From: AP-15 sp963736715
GTDB lineage: Bacteria; Pseudomonadota; Alphaproteobacteria; ATCC43930; CGMCC-115725
Direction: 5' to 3'
DNA: 64,000 nucleotides
Assembly (NCBI GenBank): GCA_963736715.1
Contig: CAVTQA010000022.1
Location: forward strand, 202,344-266,343
In this document: positions 9,748 to 17,891 of the stretch, in pieces
Layout of the letters: each line of letters opens with the position of its first letter
Numbering within the stretch: position 1 is the stretch's first letter
Translations under genes and position numbers: made by a program
The notes under the pieces: model-generated
The model's database searches: none
Seen by the model: the letters and a program-made list of their open reading frames with translations, nothing else
What the model was told of the DNA's origin: nothing

Positions 9748-10188
9748 TCGGCCCGTCCCCCATGCATGAGGCTCTGTGCCGGCCATCCGGCACAACCCTC
9801 GACATTGTGCATGCCGAGCGGCGGGCCGCCGATCACTCAGCGAACATCGGTTCTAATGCCGTCATCATCTGGGCATCAACCGTGCCGAGCTTCTGCTTGG
9901 AAGAGACGCGAGTTTTCAAATATTCCCAAAAGCCGCGGCACTAACGAATTGGTGACGGCAAGCTTCAGCACTGGTTTGCGGGTGCTGACTTCGGTCCACG
10001 GTGTCGCGGCTCGAGAGCCGACGAGCGCTGATCCGGCTCGCAGGGCGCGAAGATTCAGTGCGCAACTAACAGGATGATGCGCCGATCCTGGATGCGCTAT
10101 CGCGACGGAGATCGCGCGCTGCAAACGAACTCGCCGCTCGCATGCGCGCGTCGGCACGGGCAAAAAAAGCAATCGCCCGTCACTTCTC
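9748..10188. other. Upstream non-coding end of IS110 and intergenic DNA
   Basis: No gene is recognised. The part nearest 9748 is upstream of the IS110 transposase and is where a bridge RNA of this family would be expected; I cannot confirm its fold or the element boundary by eye. Confidence 0.35.
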
Positions 10189-11293
10189 CTAGGCCAGGTC
10201 GCGATCCACGATCACCGCCACCTTGCCCAGCGTGCGGCCACCCGCCTTCAGCGACTGCAGTCCGGCATTGATCGCTTCGACGGTACTGTCGATGGTCTGG
10301 CTGACATGCGGGACCACCAATCCCTGGGTCGCCCACTCCATCGCCAGAGCCATCCCGCGCTTAAGGAAGGTCTTCGCCTCGCTGTCTAGCGTGGCGGGCT
10401 CGGAAAAATAGCGCAGCAGATCGATGTTGACGTGCTTGGCGCCGCGCTCGGCCAGTAGGAATTGACCGGGCTGTTGGTTTTCGACCAAGTGGGTCGTCTT
10501 TCCGGGGCCGACCCCCAGCACGACCCAGTTGCCGTCTTGCCGGACCGTCTTCGCGGTCTCGATGAAGCCCGCCTCGCTGTAGGTGGCGTCAAAAACGAGG
10601 TCGATACCCCTGCCGCCGGTCAACTCCGCGATTTTCGCCGCGACGTCGTCGCGCTTGTAATCGAAAACGTGATGGGCGCCGGACTGCCGCGCCAGTGCGA
10701 TCGACTGGGGCGTGCTGCCGCTGCTGATGACCAGCCCGGCCCCCAACGCACGCGCCGCCATCTGCACGGCGAGATGCCCGACGCCGCCCCCACCGCCCGG
10801 GATATAGACCGTGTCACCGGCCTGGACGGCGCCGTAAAGGGCCCGCGAAGGCGGAGAGGAAGCACATCGGAAGCGCCGCGGCATCGCCGAAGCTCAGGGA
10901 TGTCGGCTTGGGGACGGTGAGGAATTGGCGCGCCACCGCATAGCCACCTTCTCCGCCGCTCCGCTCAGTCGCGACCTAGCCACCATCGCCATTCAAATCG
11001 GCCATCGCGGCCACAGCGTCACCGACAGCCACGCCGCGCACGCCTTGGCCCATGGCGACGACGACGCCCGAAAGATCGAGGCCAAGAACGACGGGGGGCG
11101 TTCGCGCCATGAAATTAAGGTCGGCCAGCTTGTATTCGAGTGGGTCGAGCGACGAGGCCGCAGCGCGGATCAACACCTCATCGGCCACCGGCTGCGGGAC
11201 GGGAACACGCACCGCCTCAGGCGGGACTCCGGCCCGGCCCCGGGTGTAACCGACGCCGAGAAACGTCGCCGGGATCACATGTGTCTTCTTCAT
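10189..11293 (-). pseudogene. Zinc-type alcohol dehydrogenase/quinone reductase, frameshifted
   Basis: Medium-chain dehydrogenase/reductase. It starts at ATG 11293 with AAGGA upstream. The N-terminal GroES-like domain (VLIRAAASSLDPLEYKLADL, VLGLDLSGVVVAMGQGV) ends near 10976, where the frame breaks. The nucleotide-binding domain resumes in another frame (GDTVYIPGGGGGVGHLAVQM, a Rossmann glycine motif) and continues to the stop at 10189. Two frameshifts between 10870 and 10980 lie in the linker. Zinc ligands are not evident, so quinone-oxidoreductase activity is the likely ancestral role, using NADPH. It sits upstream of the FAH-family hydrolase with the same orientation. Confidence 0.75.
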
Positions 11294-11456
11294 CGTCAGT
11301 GTCCTTCCGATGACGCGCCCGGGTCCTACGGGCGCGCTTTGGGGTTAGATCTTGAGGAGATACGGCATCCTCTTGCGATGCCGGCGAGGCTGGACTATCA
11401 GCCTCAGGCCAAAGGTCGGAGCTTTTCCCTCAAGGCATCGGGGTCGTGCGTGGCCG

Positions 11457-12320
11457 TCAGACGAAGCTGTTGGTGAGCAATCCGAGCCCCGAGATTTCGA
11501 CGGTCACGGTGTCGCCGGGCTTGGGAAAGCGCGGCGGGTCGAAGTCGATACCGACGCCCTTCGGGGTGCCCGTGGCGATGACGTCGCCCGGCAACAGCGT
11601 CAATCCTGCCGAGATCGTCTCGATCAGCGACGGGATGTCAAAGATGAGATCGCCGGTATTGGCATCCTGTCGCAGCTCGCCATTGACCCACGTCCGAAGC
11701 CTCAGGGCAGTCGGGACAACCTCGTCACTCGTCGTCACATAGGGGCCCATAGGGCAGAATCCGTCGAGCGCCTTGCCCAGGAACCACTGGCGATGGTTCT
11801 TCTGACGGTCGCGTGCGGTGACATCGTTGACGATGGTGAAGCCCCAAACATCGGCCATCGCCTCCGCCCGCGGTATGTCGCCCCCGCCCCGGCCGATGAT
11901 CACGGCCAGTTCGCCTTCGTAATCGACTGCGGCCGTGGCATTCGGATGGGTCGGCACGGGCGCGCCCGAGCCGACCACGCAGCTAGGCGGCTTGCTAAAC
12001 ACGGCGGGGAATTCGTCCGGCTCGCCACCGGCCCTTGCACCCGCCTCATAGCCACTCCGGGAAAACTCGTCGGCGTGCTCCCGGTAGTTCTTTCCGACGC
12101 AGAAGATATTGCGCCGCGGCTCGGGGATCGGTGCGATCCGGCGCACTTCGGAAAGCGGGATGGTCGTGCCCGCCGATGAGAGCGAGGGCGCGAGCGCCTC
12201 GTACCTGGTGATCAGGTCGACCATGTCGGCGACGTCGATGGGGCGGAGCACGCCCGCCCCGGGCTCGATGAGGCCGACGCGTCTGCGGTCGTCATGCTGC
12301 TCGAAGGTTGCGAATTTCAT
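11457..12320 (-). CDS. Fumarylacetoacetate hydrolase family protein
   Basis: 287 aa. ATG 12320 is chosen because GGAGGA lies 6 bases upstream; an ATG 12 bases earlier overlaps that site. The sequence has an N-terminal small domain and a FAH fold with the metal-binding pattern: IFCVGKNYREHADEF, then VDYEGELAVIIGRGGG (the E-x-E pair) and WGFTIVNDVTARDRQ (Asp). The C-terminal GDVIATGTPKGVG is the usual family signature. Members cleave C-C bonds of, or hydrate or decarboxylate, beta-keto and 2-hydroxy-dienoic acids from aromatic breakdown. With the tautomerases and enoyl-CoA hydratases nearby it suggests a ring-cleavage or similar acid pathway. Intact, unlike its neighbours. Confidence 0.88.
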   Translation of the reverse strand: MKFATFEQHDDRRRVGLIEPGAGVLRPIDVADMVDLITRYEALAPSLSSAGTTIPLSEVRRIAPIPEPRRNIFCVGKNYREHADEFSRSGYEAGARAGGEPDEFPAVFSKPPSCVVGSGAPVPTHPNATAAVDYEGELAVIIGRGGGDIPRAEAMADVWGFTIVNDVTARDRQKNHRQWFLGKALDGFCPMGPYVTTSDEVVPTALRLRTWVNGELRQDANTGDLIFDIPSLIETISAGLTLLPGDVIATGTPKGVGIDFDPPRFPKPGDTVTVEISGLGLLTNSFV

Positions 12321-12344
12321 GTTGTCCTCCATATGCGCCCGTCA

Positions 12345-12603
12345 GGATGTGCGGACCCATCTCGGGCACCGACCGGGTCCCTGTGAGGGCCATCGAGACG
12401 TCCAGCTGCTTACGGATTATGCCGAGGGCCTTGGTCACGCCGGGCTCGCCCCCGGCACCGACGCCGTAGGCCAGCAGCGGCACGGCCGATTATGCGGCCG
12501 CGCGCCCAGGGCTAGAGCGCGCAAGACGTCCTGCCCGGACCGAATGCCGCCGTCGAACAGGAAGCGGGGCGGCATCGCCGCCCCGCCGGTCAGCGCGGTC
12601 GCG
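12345..12603 (-). pseudogene. FMN-dependent alpha-hydroxy acid dehydrogenase, C-terminal fragment
   Basis: The end of an LldD/mandelate dehydrogenase-type enzyme: FDGGIRSGQDVLRALALGAR (FMN phosphate-binding loop), then after a frameshift VGAGGEPGVTKALGIIRKQL and VSMALTGTRSVPEMGPHIL. Everything upstream is missing and the remnant begins directly after the stop of the tautomerase gene at 12606, so a deletion or rearrangement joined them. Confidence 0.75.
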
Positions 12604-12605
12604 AC

Positions 12606-12995
12606 CTATTTCGGCGCATACTGCATCTCGCCGTCCCCGAACGACCAATCCTCTCGGCCGTCGTCCACGAGGTTGATCCAGACGTCCTCCTTGCGGACGC
12701 CAGCCTTCTCGTGAATTTCGTCGGCAATGCGCCGGTAGAACTGCATCTTGACCTCGGTCGAGCGGCCGCCGACCCAAGTCACCTGGATGATGATGAGATC
12801 CGGCGAGTATCGGACGCCGAGATAGCCTTCGTCCGGATAGATGATCTCGTCCGCGCTGTGGCGAGTTACGATCAGAAACTTGTCGTTGACAGGCACGTTC
12901 GCAATTTCGATCATCGCGCCGTAGACGGCCTGGCTGACGATCCGAACGCGCTCGGCGGGCGCGTCCTTGTTGATATCGATTCTGACGAACGGCAT
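12606..12995 (-). CDS. Tautomerase-family protein, 129 aa
   Basis: Starts at ATG 12995 with AAAGGAGAG upstream. After Met removal the N-terminal residue would be Pro (MPFVRIDINKDAPAERV), the catalytic Pro-1 of the 4-oxalocrotonate tautomerase superfamily. The length and the two similar halves (about residues 1-60 and 65-125) suit the fused bi-domain group. The C-terminal half ends REDVWINLVDDGREDWSFGDG, very like RREDVLINLIEVKKENWSFGNG in the second tautomerase at 16078-16524. Likely isomerises an enol or unsaturated acid. Intact. Confidence 0.85.
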   Translation of the reverse strand: MPFVRIDINKDAPAERVRIVSQAVYGAMIEIANVPVNDKFLIVTRHSADEIIYPDEGYLGVRYSPDLIIIQVTWVGGRSTEVKMQFYRRIADEIHEKAGVRKEDVWINLVDDGREDWSFGDGEMQYAPK

Positions 12996-13251
12996 CGCGC
13001 TCTCCTTTCATTCCCAGAGTTTCACCGTCCACCACTGCTCCGTTCAGACGAGAGCCGGGGTGAGAGGGCGAGCGGTCTTGAGGAACCGCCATCGCCCGAC
13101 AGGCGTAAAGCTGGTGAACCGGACCGCAAGAGTCCTTGGGCGCGGGCTGGAAAGACCTGCAAATTCCGCAAAGGCTGCAGCGCCGATTTGCGAGCAGCGG
13201 CCTTCCTGGAAAAACCTGAAATTTCCGCAATTGCGCGGTAAAGTCGGAAGC

Positions 13252-13656
13252 ATGCTTGCGGGCTCTGACCTACCGGCGAGCGTGGGGTTCGGGTGGTTCC
13301 GGGTGCTGCCGCGTCGCCGCGAAATGATTGCTGACGGAAAGCCGATTAAGCTCGGCGGCCGTGCATTCGATATCCTGATGGCACTGATCGAGGCACGCGG
13401 GGCGGTCGTCAGCAAGAACGCGCTGATGGCGCGGGTATGGCCCGGCCGGATCGTAGAGGAAAACAATCTGCAATCCCAGATCTCGGCGTTGCGGACCGTC
13501 TTGGTCTCGGACCGCGACCTGATCCGCACGGTCTCTGGACGCGGCTATCAGTTCATTGGGGAGATCCGGGCTTTGTCGGAGGGCGGCGTTTGGCCCGCCG
13601 GCTGGGGTTTCCATATCCCCGCACGCCGCTCATTTCTGTTTGTCGGCGCACGATAG
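13252..13656 (+). CDS. Winged-helix transcriptional regulator, truncated
   Basis: 134 aa. The OmpR/CadC-type winged helix runs about residues 15-105: REMIADGKPIKLGGRAFDIL, then RGAVVSKNALMARVWPG and the recognition helix NNLQSQISALRTVL with the closing wing TVSGRGYQFIGE. Such domains usually head a longer protein (ATPase/TPR or membrane sensor). Here the frame stops 25 residues after the wing, so the effector domain is lost or this is a stand-alone DNA-binding form. Start uncertain: a GGAAG lies too close to ATG 13252, and an upstream start is possible. Confidence 0.7.
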   Translation: MLAGSDLPASVGFGWFRVLPRRREMIADGKPIKLGGRAFDILMALIEARGAVVSKNALMARVWPGRIVEENNLQSQISALRTVLVSDRDLIRTVSGRGYQFIGEIRALSEGGVWPAGWGFHIPARRSFLFVGAR

Positions 13657-14007
13657 AAATGTCACCCGGCGTGCAAAGTAGAGACGACACCCCAGGTGGC
13701 GGTGAAGACAACCAGCGCAGAGACGTTATCTCTGCAGTGCGGTGAACATTTGATGCCCTAGCCAGATGGGCTACAGTCGTTGGCGACCGGTGAAGCGGAG
13801 GCGGGCTCTGCTGGGAGCAACCCGTCGAGGAATAGCCGGTCGGAGATTTCACTCCGATGCGAGCGGGAGCCGATCGGAACCGGCCGGCTCCCCCTGATCC
13901 GAAGTCGGCAGCATAAGCTCACCAACATCTGCCTGTACGGGCCGGCAGGCGAGGGATATCAAGGGCAAAGCCCTTGGCCAGTTTGTCGGCGTCACTCACT
14001 AGGCCCA
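13657..14007. other. Stretch without a recognised gene
   Basis: Short open frames only. It ends at the left target duplication (AATGCTTA, 14008-14015) of the IS1595 element. Confidence 0.4.
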
Positions 14008-14015
14008 AATGCTTA

Positions 14016-15043
14016 CCTGATTACGCACTATCCTCAGCCAATTTGAGGAGGCGGTATGGCATCGGCGGGGTTCGGACTGCGACATAGCCGAGGCGTGGCA
14101 TCATGGCGGCGAGATCGTATCGGCGGTTGAAGCGGTACTCGAATTCGGCGAGGTAGCGGGGTACATGCTTGTCGCGGATGGTGCGGTAAGTGCCAGTGAT
14201 GGCGCTCTTGATGTTGCCGAGGGTGGTGTTGACCCACTTGAAAGCAGGGTTCAGGGCGGCCTTGCGACCGGATCCAGTGATGATCGGCTGGTGAACGCAG
14301 CCGGCGTTGCCGACCCCAGTGAAGCAGTGCAGGCCGTCACTGACAACGGTGCTGGCGGGATGGAAATTGCGCTGCGCCAAGGTCGCGATTTCGGCACGGC
14401 GGAAACCCTTTACGCGGCGCAACTTCAAGCGGATTGGCTTGCCCTCCGGTGTGGTTTCGACCGCCGCCACGATCGGCGTCTTGCCAGGCGAACCGCGGCC
14501 CCGCATGCCGCCGTTGCGCTCCCCGCCGAGATAGGCGTCGTCGATCTCGATCCGTCCCGTCAGGCGCTTTGTGGCGTCCCGCTCCATCATCGCCTGCATG
14601 AGCTTGTGCTTGATCTTCCAGGCGGTGGTCTGGGTGACGCCAAGCTGGCGGCCCAACTCAATGCTGGAGATGCCGCCCTTGCTCTGAGTGAGGTGGTACA
14701 TGGCGCGAAACCAAATGCACAGCGGCACCTTGGTTGCCGCGAAAATCGTTCCGGCGATCACGGATGTCTGCCGTCGACAGGCGGCACACGGTAAAGCGCC
14801 GGGTCTTCACGAAGCTGTGATGCTCCCCTGCGCAAACCGGGCAGACAAAGCCGGATGGCCAGCGCCAGCGCATCACCGCCTCCCGGCACTGATCCTCTGT
14901 TCCGTAAAGAACAGCAAACTGGGCCTCGCTGAGCCCCTTTTGAAATTGCACCTTGTTGCGCGCCATCGTTCAAACCCGCAGAAACAGCCGTATGTTCCTG
15001 TTTTGTACCACAGCTTGATGGCTGAGGATAGTGCGTAATCAGG
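14016..15043 (-). mobile_element. IS1595-family insertion sequence with 8-bp target duplication
   Basis: Perfect inverted ends CCTGATTACGCACTATCCTC (left, 14016) and its complement (right, ending 15043). The 8-bp direct repeat AATGCTTA stands at 14008-14015 and 15044-15051. This is a clean insertion just downstream of the Tat-signal enoyl-CoA hydratase gene. Confidence 0.95.
14021..14966 (-). pseudogene. IS1595 transposase, one frameshift
   Basis: The N-terminal zinc ribbon is clear (GFVCPVCAGEHHSF, first Cys pair, from ATG 14966). A frameshift near 14765 falls in the second Cys pair region. The rest is an intact ISXO2-type DDE domain: SIELGRQLGVTQTTAWKIKH, then GRIEIDDAYLGGERNGG (first Asp), VVSDGLHCFTGV (second Asp) and the final Glu region RYLAEFEYRFNRRYDL. 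With one defect and perfect ends, this is a young element that recently lost activity or needs recoding. Confidence 0.88.
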
Positions 15044-15087
15044 AATGCTTATGCACTTCATGTTCGCCTCAGCGTCCGAGTTCGAGC

Positions 15088-16045
15088 TCAATTGCCCTGA
15101 TAAACGGGCGCGGCCGTCGGCTTCGGCATTTCGGCCCTCGCTGAAATCGTGCGTGTGGAAAAGCGCGCCAAATTGCGCATCGAGGCGTGAGAGGGCCTCC
15201 GCCTCCACGGGATCGATCGCCAGGTGCGCCGACGCCAAAGCGGTCTTGATGCCCAAAGGCCCGCATGCCGCAACCTTGTTAGCGATTGCGACGGCGCGAT
15301 CGAGGGCAGCCTGCGCCGTGTCGGCGATCTCCTGGACCGTCCCCATGCGATACGCTTCCTGGGCCGTCCAATGATCGCCCGTTAGCATGTAGCGCATCGC
15401 GTTGCCCCAGCCGGCCTCACGAACGAATTGGACGGTCGAGCCGCCGCCGGGGAAGCACCCATGCGTGTTGTCCTCCTGGCCGAAATTCGTGTTCGCCGCC
15501 GCCACTCGAATATCCGCAACGAGGAATAGCTCATCCGCCATGTTCCAGGTATCGCCGTGGACGGCGATAATCAGAGGCTTCGTGAGATGCGGATGTCCCT
15601 TGGCCAGTGGATCTATGACTCCGCCTCCGCTGATCCAGGGCTTGCCAGTGCGGACGAGCGCCTTGAATCCGTCGACATCGATGCCGCGCGAGAAGTTGTC
15701 CCCGTGGCCGAAGAGGACGGCCGCGCGCAGCGAGGGGTCGTGATCGTAGTCATAGTAGGCCTTCGCGAGCGCCCGAAAGGTTGCAGGATCGATGCGGTTC
15801 TGAATTTGCGGCCTGTTGAGTTCGAACAGCACCACCTGCCCGCGGCGTTGAATGGAGAGCGAGGTTCCGCTTGCGAGCGGAACCTCGCCCAGGTGCGTCT
15901 CCAGTACCAGGCTTTCGGCCGCTGCCGCCTGCACGAACCGAAATCGCAGGGCGCCGAGGCCGGTCAGGACCGCGGCGCTGGACAAGAGGGTTCGGCGGAT
16001 CAGTGGGGTCGCGAAAAGCGCTCCACTACGACAATGCGAATTCAT
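15088..16045 (-). pseudogene. Tat-signal enoyl-CoA hydratase-like protein, frame lost at the end
   Basis: ATG 16045 has AAAGGAG 7 bases upstream. The N-terminus (IRRTLLSSAAVLTGLGALRF) is a Tat-type signal, odd for a crotonase. The mature part has the fold motifs: VVLFELNRPQIQNRIDPATF, GHGDNFSRGIDVDGF (first oxyanion loop), then RVAAANTNFGQEDNTHGCFP and GGGSTVQFVREAGW. A frameshift in the last codons replaces the normal ending (PVYQGN, stop at 15088), so the frame now overshoots into the IS1595 element to 14873. The loss is only about the final ten residues, so function could remain. It follows the tautomerase gene 16078-16524, likely one transcript. Confidence 0.75.
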
Positions 16046-16077
16046 GTCTGGCTCCTTTCTGCAGAAACGATGCTGCT

Positions 16078-16524
16078 TCAGGACGCGTACGTCGCGACGC
16101 CATTGCCGAAAGACCAATTCTCCTTCTTGACCTCGATGAGGTTGATAAGGACATCTTCCCGCCGGATACCCGGCTTTACCGCCAGCCCGTCGACGATGGC
16201 CTTGTAGAGCGCCTTCTTCTGCTCGACCGTGCGGCCTTCGTTCCAGGTGATCTGGATCATCACCAATCGTCGGTGCGGTGAATGCCGAGGTAGTCCGGAT
16301 CGAACACAAAATTCCCGGTCTCGTGCTCGCCGATGACCTCGAAGCGGTCACCCTTGGGCACACCGACGGCAATCATCGCTTCGTACACAACGTGTCCGAC
16401 TTGCTGACGGTAAGCGGCATCCTTGCCTTTGCGGAGATCAGGCCAGCGTCCAGGCCCGCGGCCCGCGGTAGATCCGCTCATGGCGCAGCAGGAAACCTTG
16501 CAGATGCAATACGAACGAGGGCAT
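16078..16524 (-). pseudogene. Tautomerase-family protein, split by IS110 fragment and frameshift
   Basis: A second bi-domain tautomerase. ATG 16524 has AGGAGT upstream and the start reads MPSFV because one C is missing; restoring it gives MPLVRI, in line with a catalytic Pro-1. After five to six codons a 68-bp IS110 piece (16440-16507) intervenes. The gene then continues DLRKGKDAAYRQQVGHVVYE and shifts frame near 16262 to MIQITWNEGRTVEQKKALYK, ending WSFGNGVATYAS. Thirty-two bases separate it from the Tat-signal enoyl-CoA hydratase gene. A pairing of these two families, seen again in fragments nearby, suggests a functional unit. Confidence 0.8.
16440..16507 (-). repeat. 68-bp internal fragment of the IS110 transposase gene
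   Basis: Matches 9241-9309 except for one deleted C in a GGCCCC run. It contains neither end of the IS element. It lies between GTATT and GATCTCC of the tautomerase gene, which join to the expected codons when it is removed. Confidence 0.88.
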
Positions 16525-16580
16525 GGTCTCTACTCCTGAAGGGTGGGGCTCAATCGACCGGCGGCCGAGCCACCAGTCGG

Positions 16581-16840
16581 TTACCTGCATGTACGCGCAT
16601 TATCGGCACCATCGGGTCGGCGGATTTCGCACTGATAGTCCGTCCGCCTCCGCGCTCCCCGGGTGGCCCGATGGCGAGCACCGGCACCCGGGATCGGTGA
16701 CAATCGAACAGGCCGTTGATCAGATGAGATTGCCGGGGCCGCAGCTTCCCGCGCAGACCGAAGACACGTTTCACTCCCGATTGCTTGAGGGTCTGCACCA
16801 TGTAGCGAGCGACGGTTCGGGCCACGACACACTCGCTGGT
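16581..16840 (-). pseudogene. Thiamine-diphosphate enzyme (pyruvate oxidase type) remnant
   Basis: The start resembles the PYR domain of PoxB-like enzymes: VARYMVQTLKQSGVKRVFGL. A later piece, NGLFDCHRSRVPVLAIG, matches the segment that follows about 70 residues later in intact enzymes, so an internal deletion occurred. Only about 80 codons remain. Low information but the two segments fit the same family in order. Confidence 0.55.
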
Positions 16841-16859
16841 GCTTGAGTTGGGAGGAGGC

Positions 16860-17163
16860 CTACTTGCCTTGGTAGACGGCGGGACGTCCCTCCGCCTCAG
16901 CCTTGCGGCCCTCGATGAAGTCCTCGGTGTGGAAGAGCCCGCCAAATTGCTCATCGAGCTTGGCGAACGCCGCCGCTTCGGACTCGTCGATCGAGAGGTG
17001 CGCGGACTCCAGCGTGGTCTTGATGCCGAGCGGCTCGCACGCGGCGATCTTCTGGGCCAGCCCGATCCCCGCTTCCAGCGCCTTGGCCGGGTTGGGGGCG
17101 ATCTCCTGATCACGCCCATCCGATAGGCCTCCTCCGCGCCCCAGTGGTCGCCGGAGAGCATGG
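16860..17163 (-). pseudogene. Enoyl-CoA hydratase, C-terminal fragment
   Basis: The C-terminal third of a crotonase closely related to the Tat-signal copy at 15088-16045: MLSGDHWGAEEAYRMGV, a frameshift, then QKIAACEPLGIKTTLESAH and the ending RPAVYQGK at 16860. It is cut at 17163, where the sequence changes to an oppositely oriented DUF1348 fragment. It shows the expected normal ending of its relative. Confidence 0.8.
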
Positions 17164-17164
17164 C

Positions 17165-17352
17165 ACGACGACAGCGGCAACTGGTTCCGCAGCTACGGCA
17201 ACGAGAACTGGGAATTCGACGAGCATGGTCTGATGCGCTTGCGCATCGCCAGCATCAACGATTTGCCGATCAAAGAGAGCGACCGCAAATACCACTGGCC
17301 GCTCGGCCGACGCCCCGACGGTCAGCCGTCTCTGAGCGACCTCGGCCTCTAG
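17165..17352 (+). pseudogene. DUF1348/SnoaL-like protein, C-terminal fragment
   Basis: Sixty-two codons, HDDSGNWFRSYGNENWEFDE through KYHWPLGRRPDG and the end LSDLGL. This matches the end of DUF1348 (nuclear transport factor 2-like) proteins. The N-terminal two thirds are missing at the junction with the enoyl-CoA hydratase remnant. Confidence 0.75.
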
Positions 17353-17418
17353 GATCTTTCGACGGCGAAACCGAGCCGCTGTCCCTGACCATTTCGTGTA
17401 ACCAATCGAGATAAACCC

Positions 17419-17889
17419 ATGGCCTTCACGATCAACGTCAACGGCGTCGATCGGACGGTCGATGCTGAGGGCGACACGCCCCTCCTCTGGGTATTGCGCG
17501 ACGTGCTCGGCAGACCGGCACGAAGTTCGGCTGCGGCATGGCGCTGTGCGGCGCCTGCACTGTGCATGTCGACGGCGACGCCACGCGCTCTTGTATCACC
17601 ACGATCGACGGTATCGGCGCCTCAGAAGTCACTACGATCGAGGCAATCGGCGCGACCCCGGCGGGGCGCCAAGATGCAGAAGGCCTGGCTCGACCGCGAG
17701 GTGGTGCAATGCGGCTACTGCCAGTCGGGCCACATCATGTCCGCCTCGGCGCTCCTTGCCAGCAACCCGCATCCGACGGATTCGGACATCGACGACGCGA
17801 TGTCCGGCAATATCTGTCGCTGTGGTACTTATGTCCGCATTCGCGAGGCGATCAAAGAGGCCGCGCAATCGAGCGGACAGAGGAGCTGA
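17419..17889 (+). pseudogene. [2Fe-2S] small subunit of molybdenum hydroxylase, two frameshifts
   Basis: Starts at ATG 17419 (MAFTINVNGVDRTVDAEGDT). The plant-type ferredoxin cluster motif KFGCGMALCGACTVHVDG lies in another frame after a shift near 17510. A second shift near 17665 returns the original frame for the C-terminal four-Cys domain (VVQCGYCQSGHIM and GNICRCGTYVRIREAI). All eight cluster cysteines are therefore encoded but not in one frame. The partner large subunit follows two bases later. These enzymes (isoquinoline or aldehyde oxidoreductase type) hydroxylate N-heterocycles or aldehydes and pass electrons through the iron-sulphur subunit. Confidence 0.85.
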
Positions 17890-17891
17890 AA

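Noticed and set aside
9748..10188. A defined IS110 bridge RNA
   Set aside because: The family predicts one in this region, but I could not place the element boundary or confirm the loops by eye.
13780..14000. A group II intron remnant
   Set aside because: Some GAGC/GGAGCC-like pieces are present, but no domain V hairpin or reverse-transcriptase motif could be shown.
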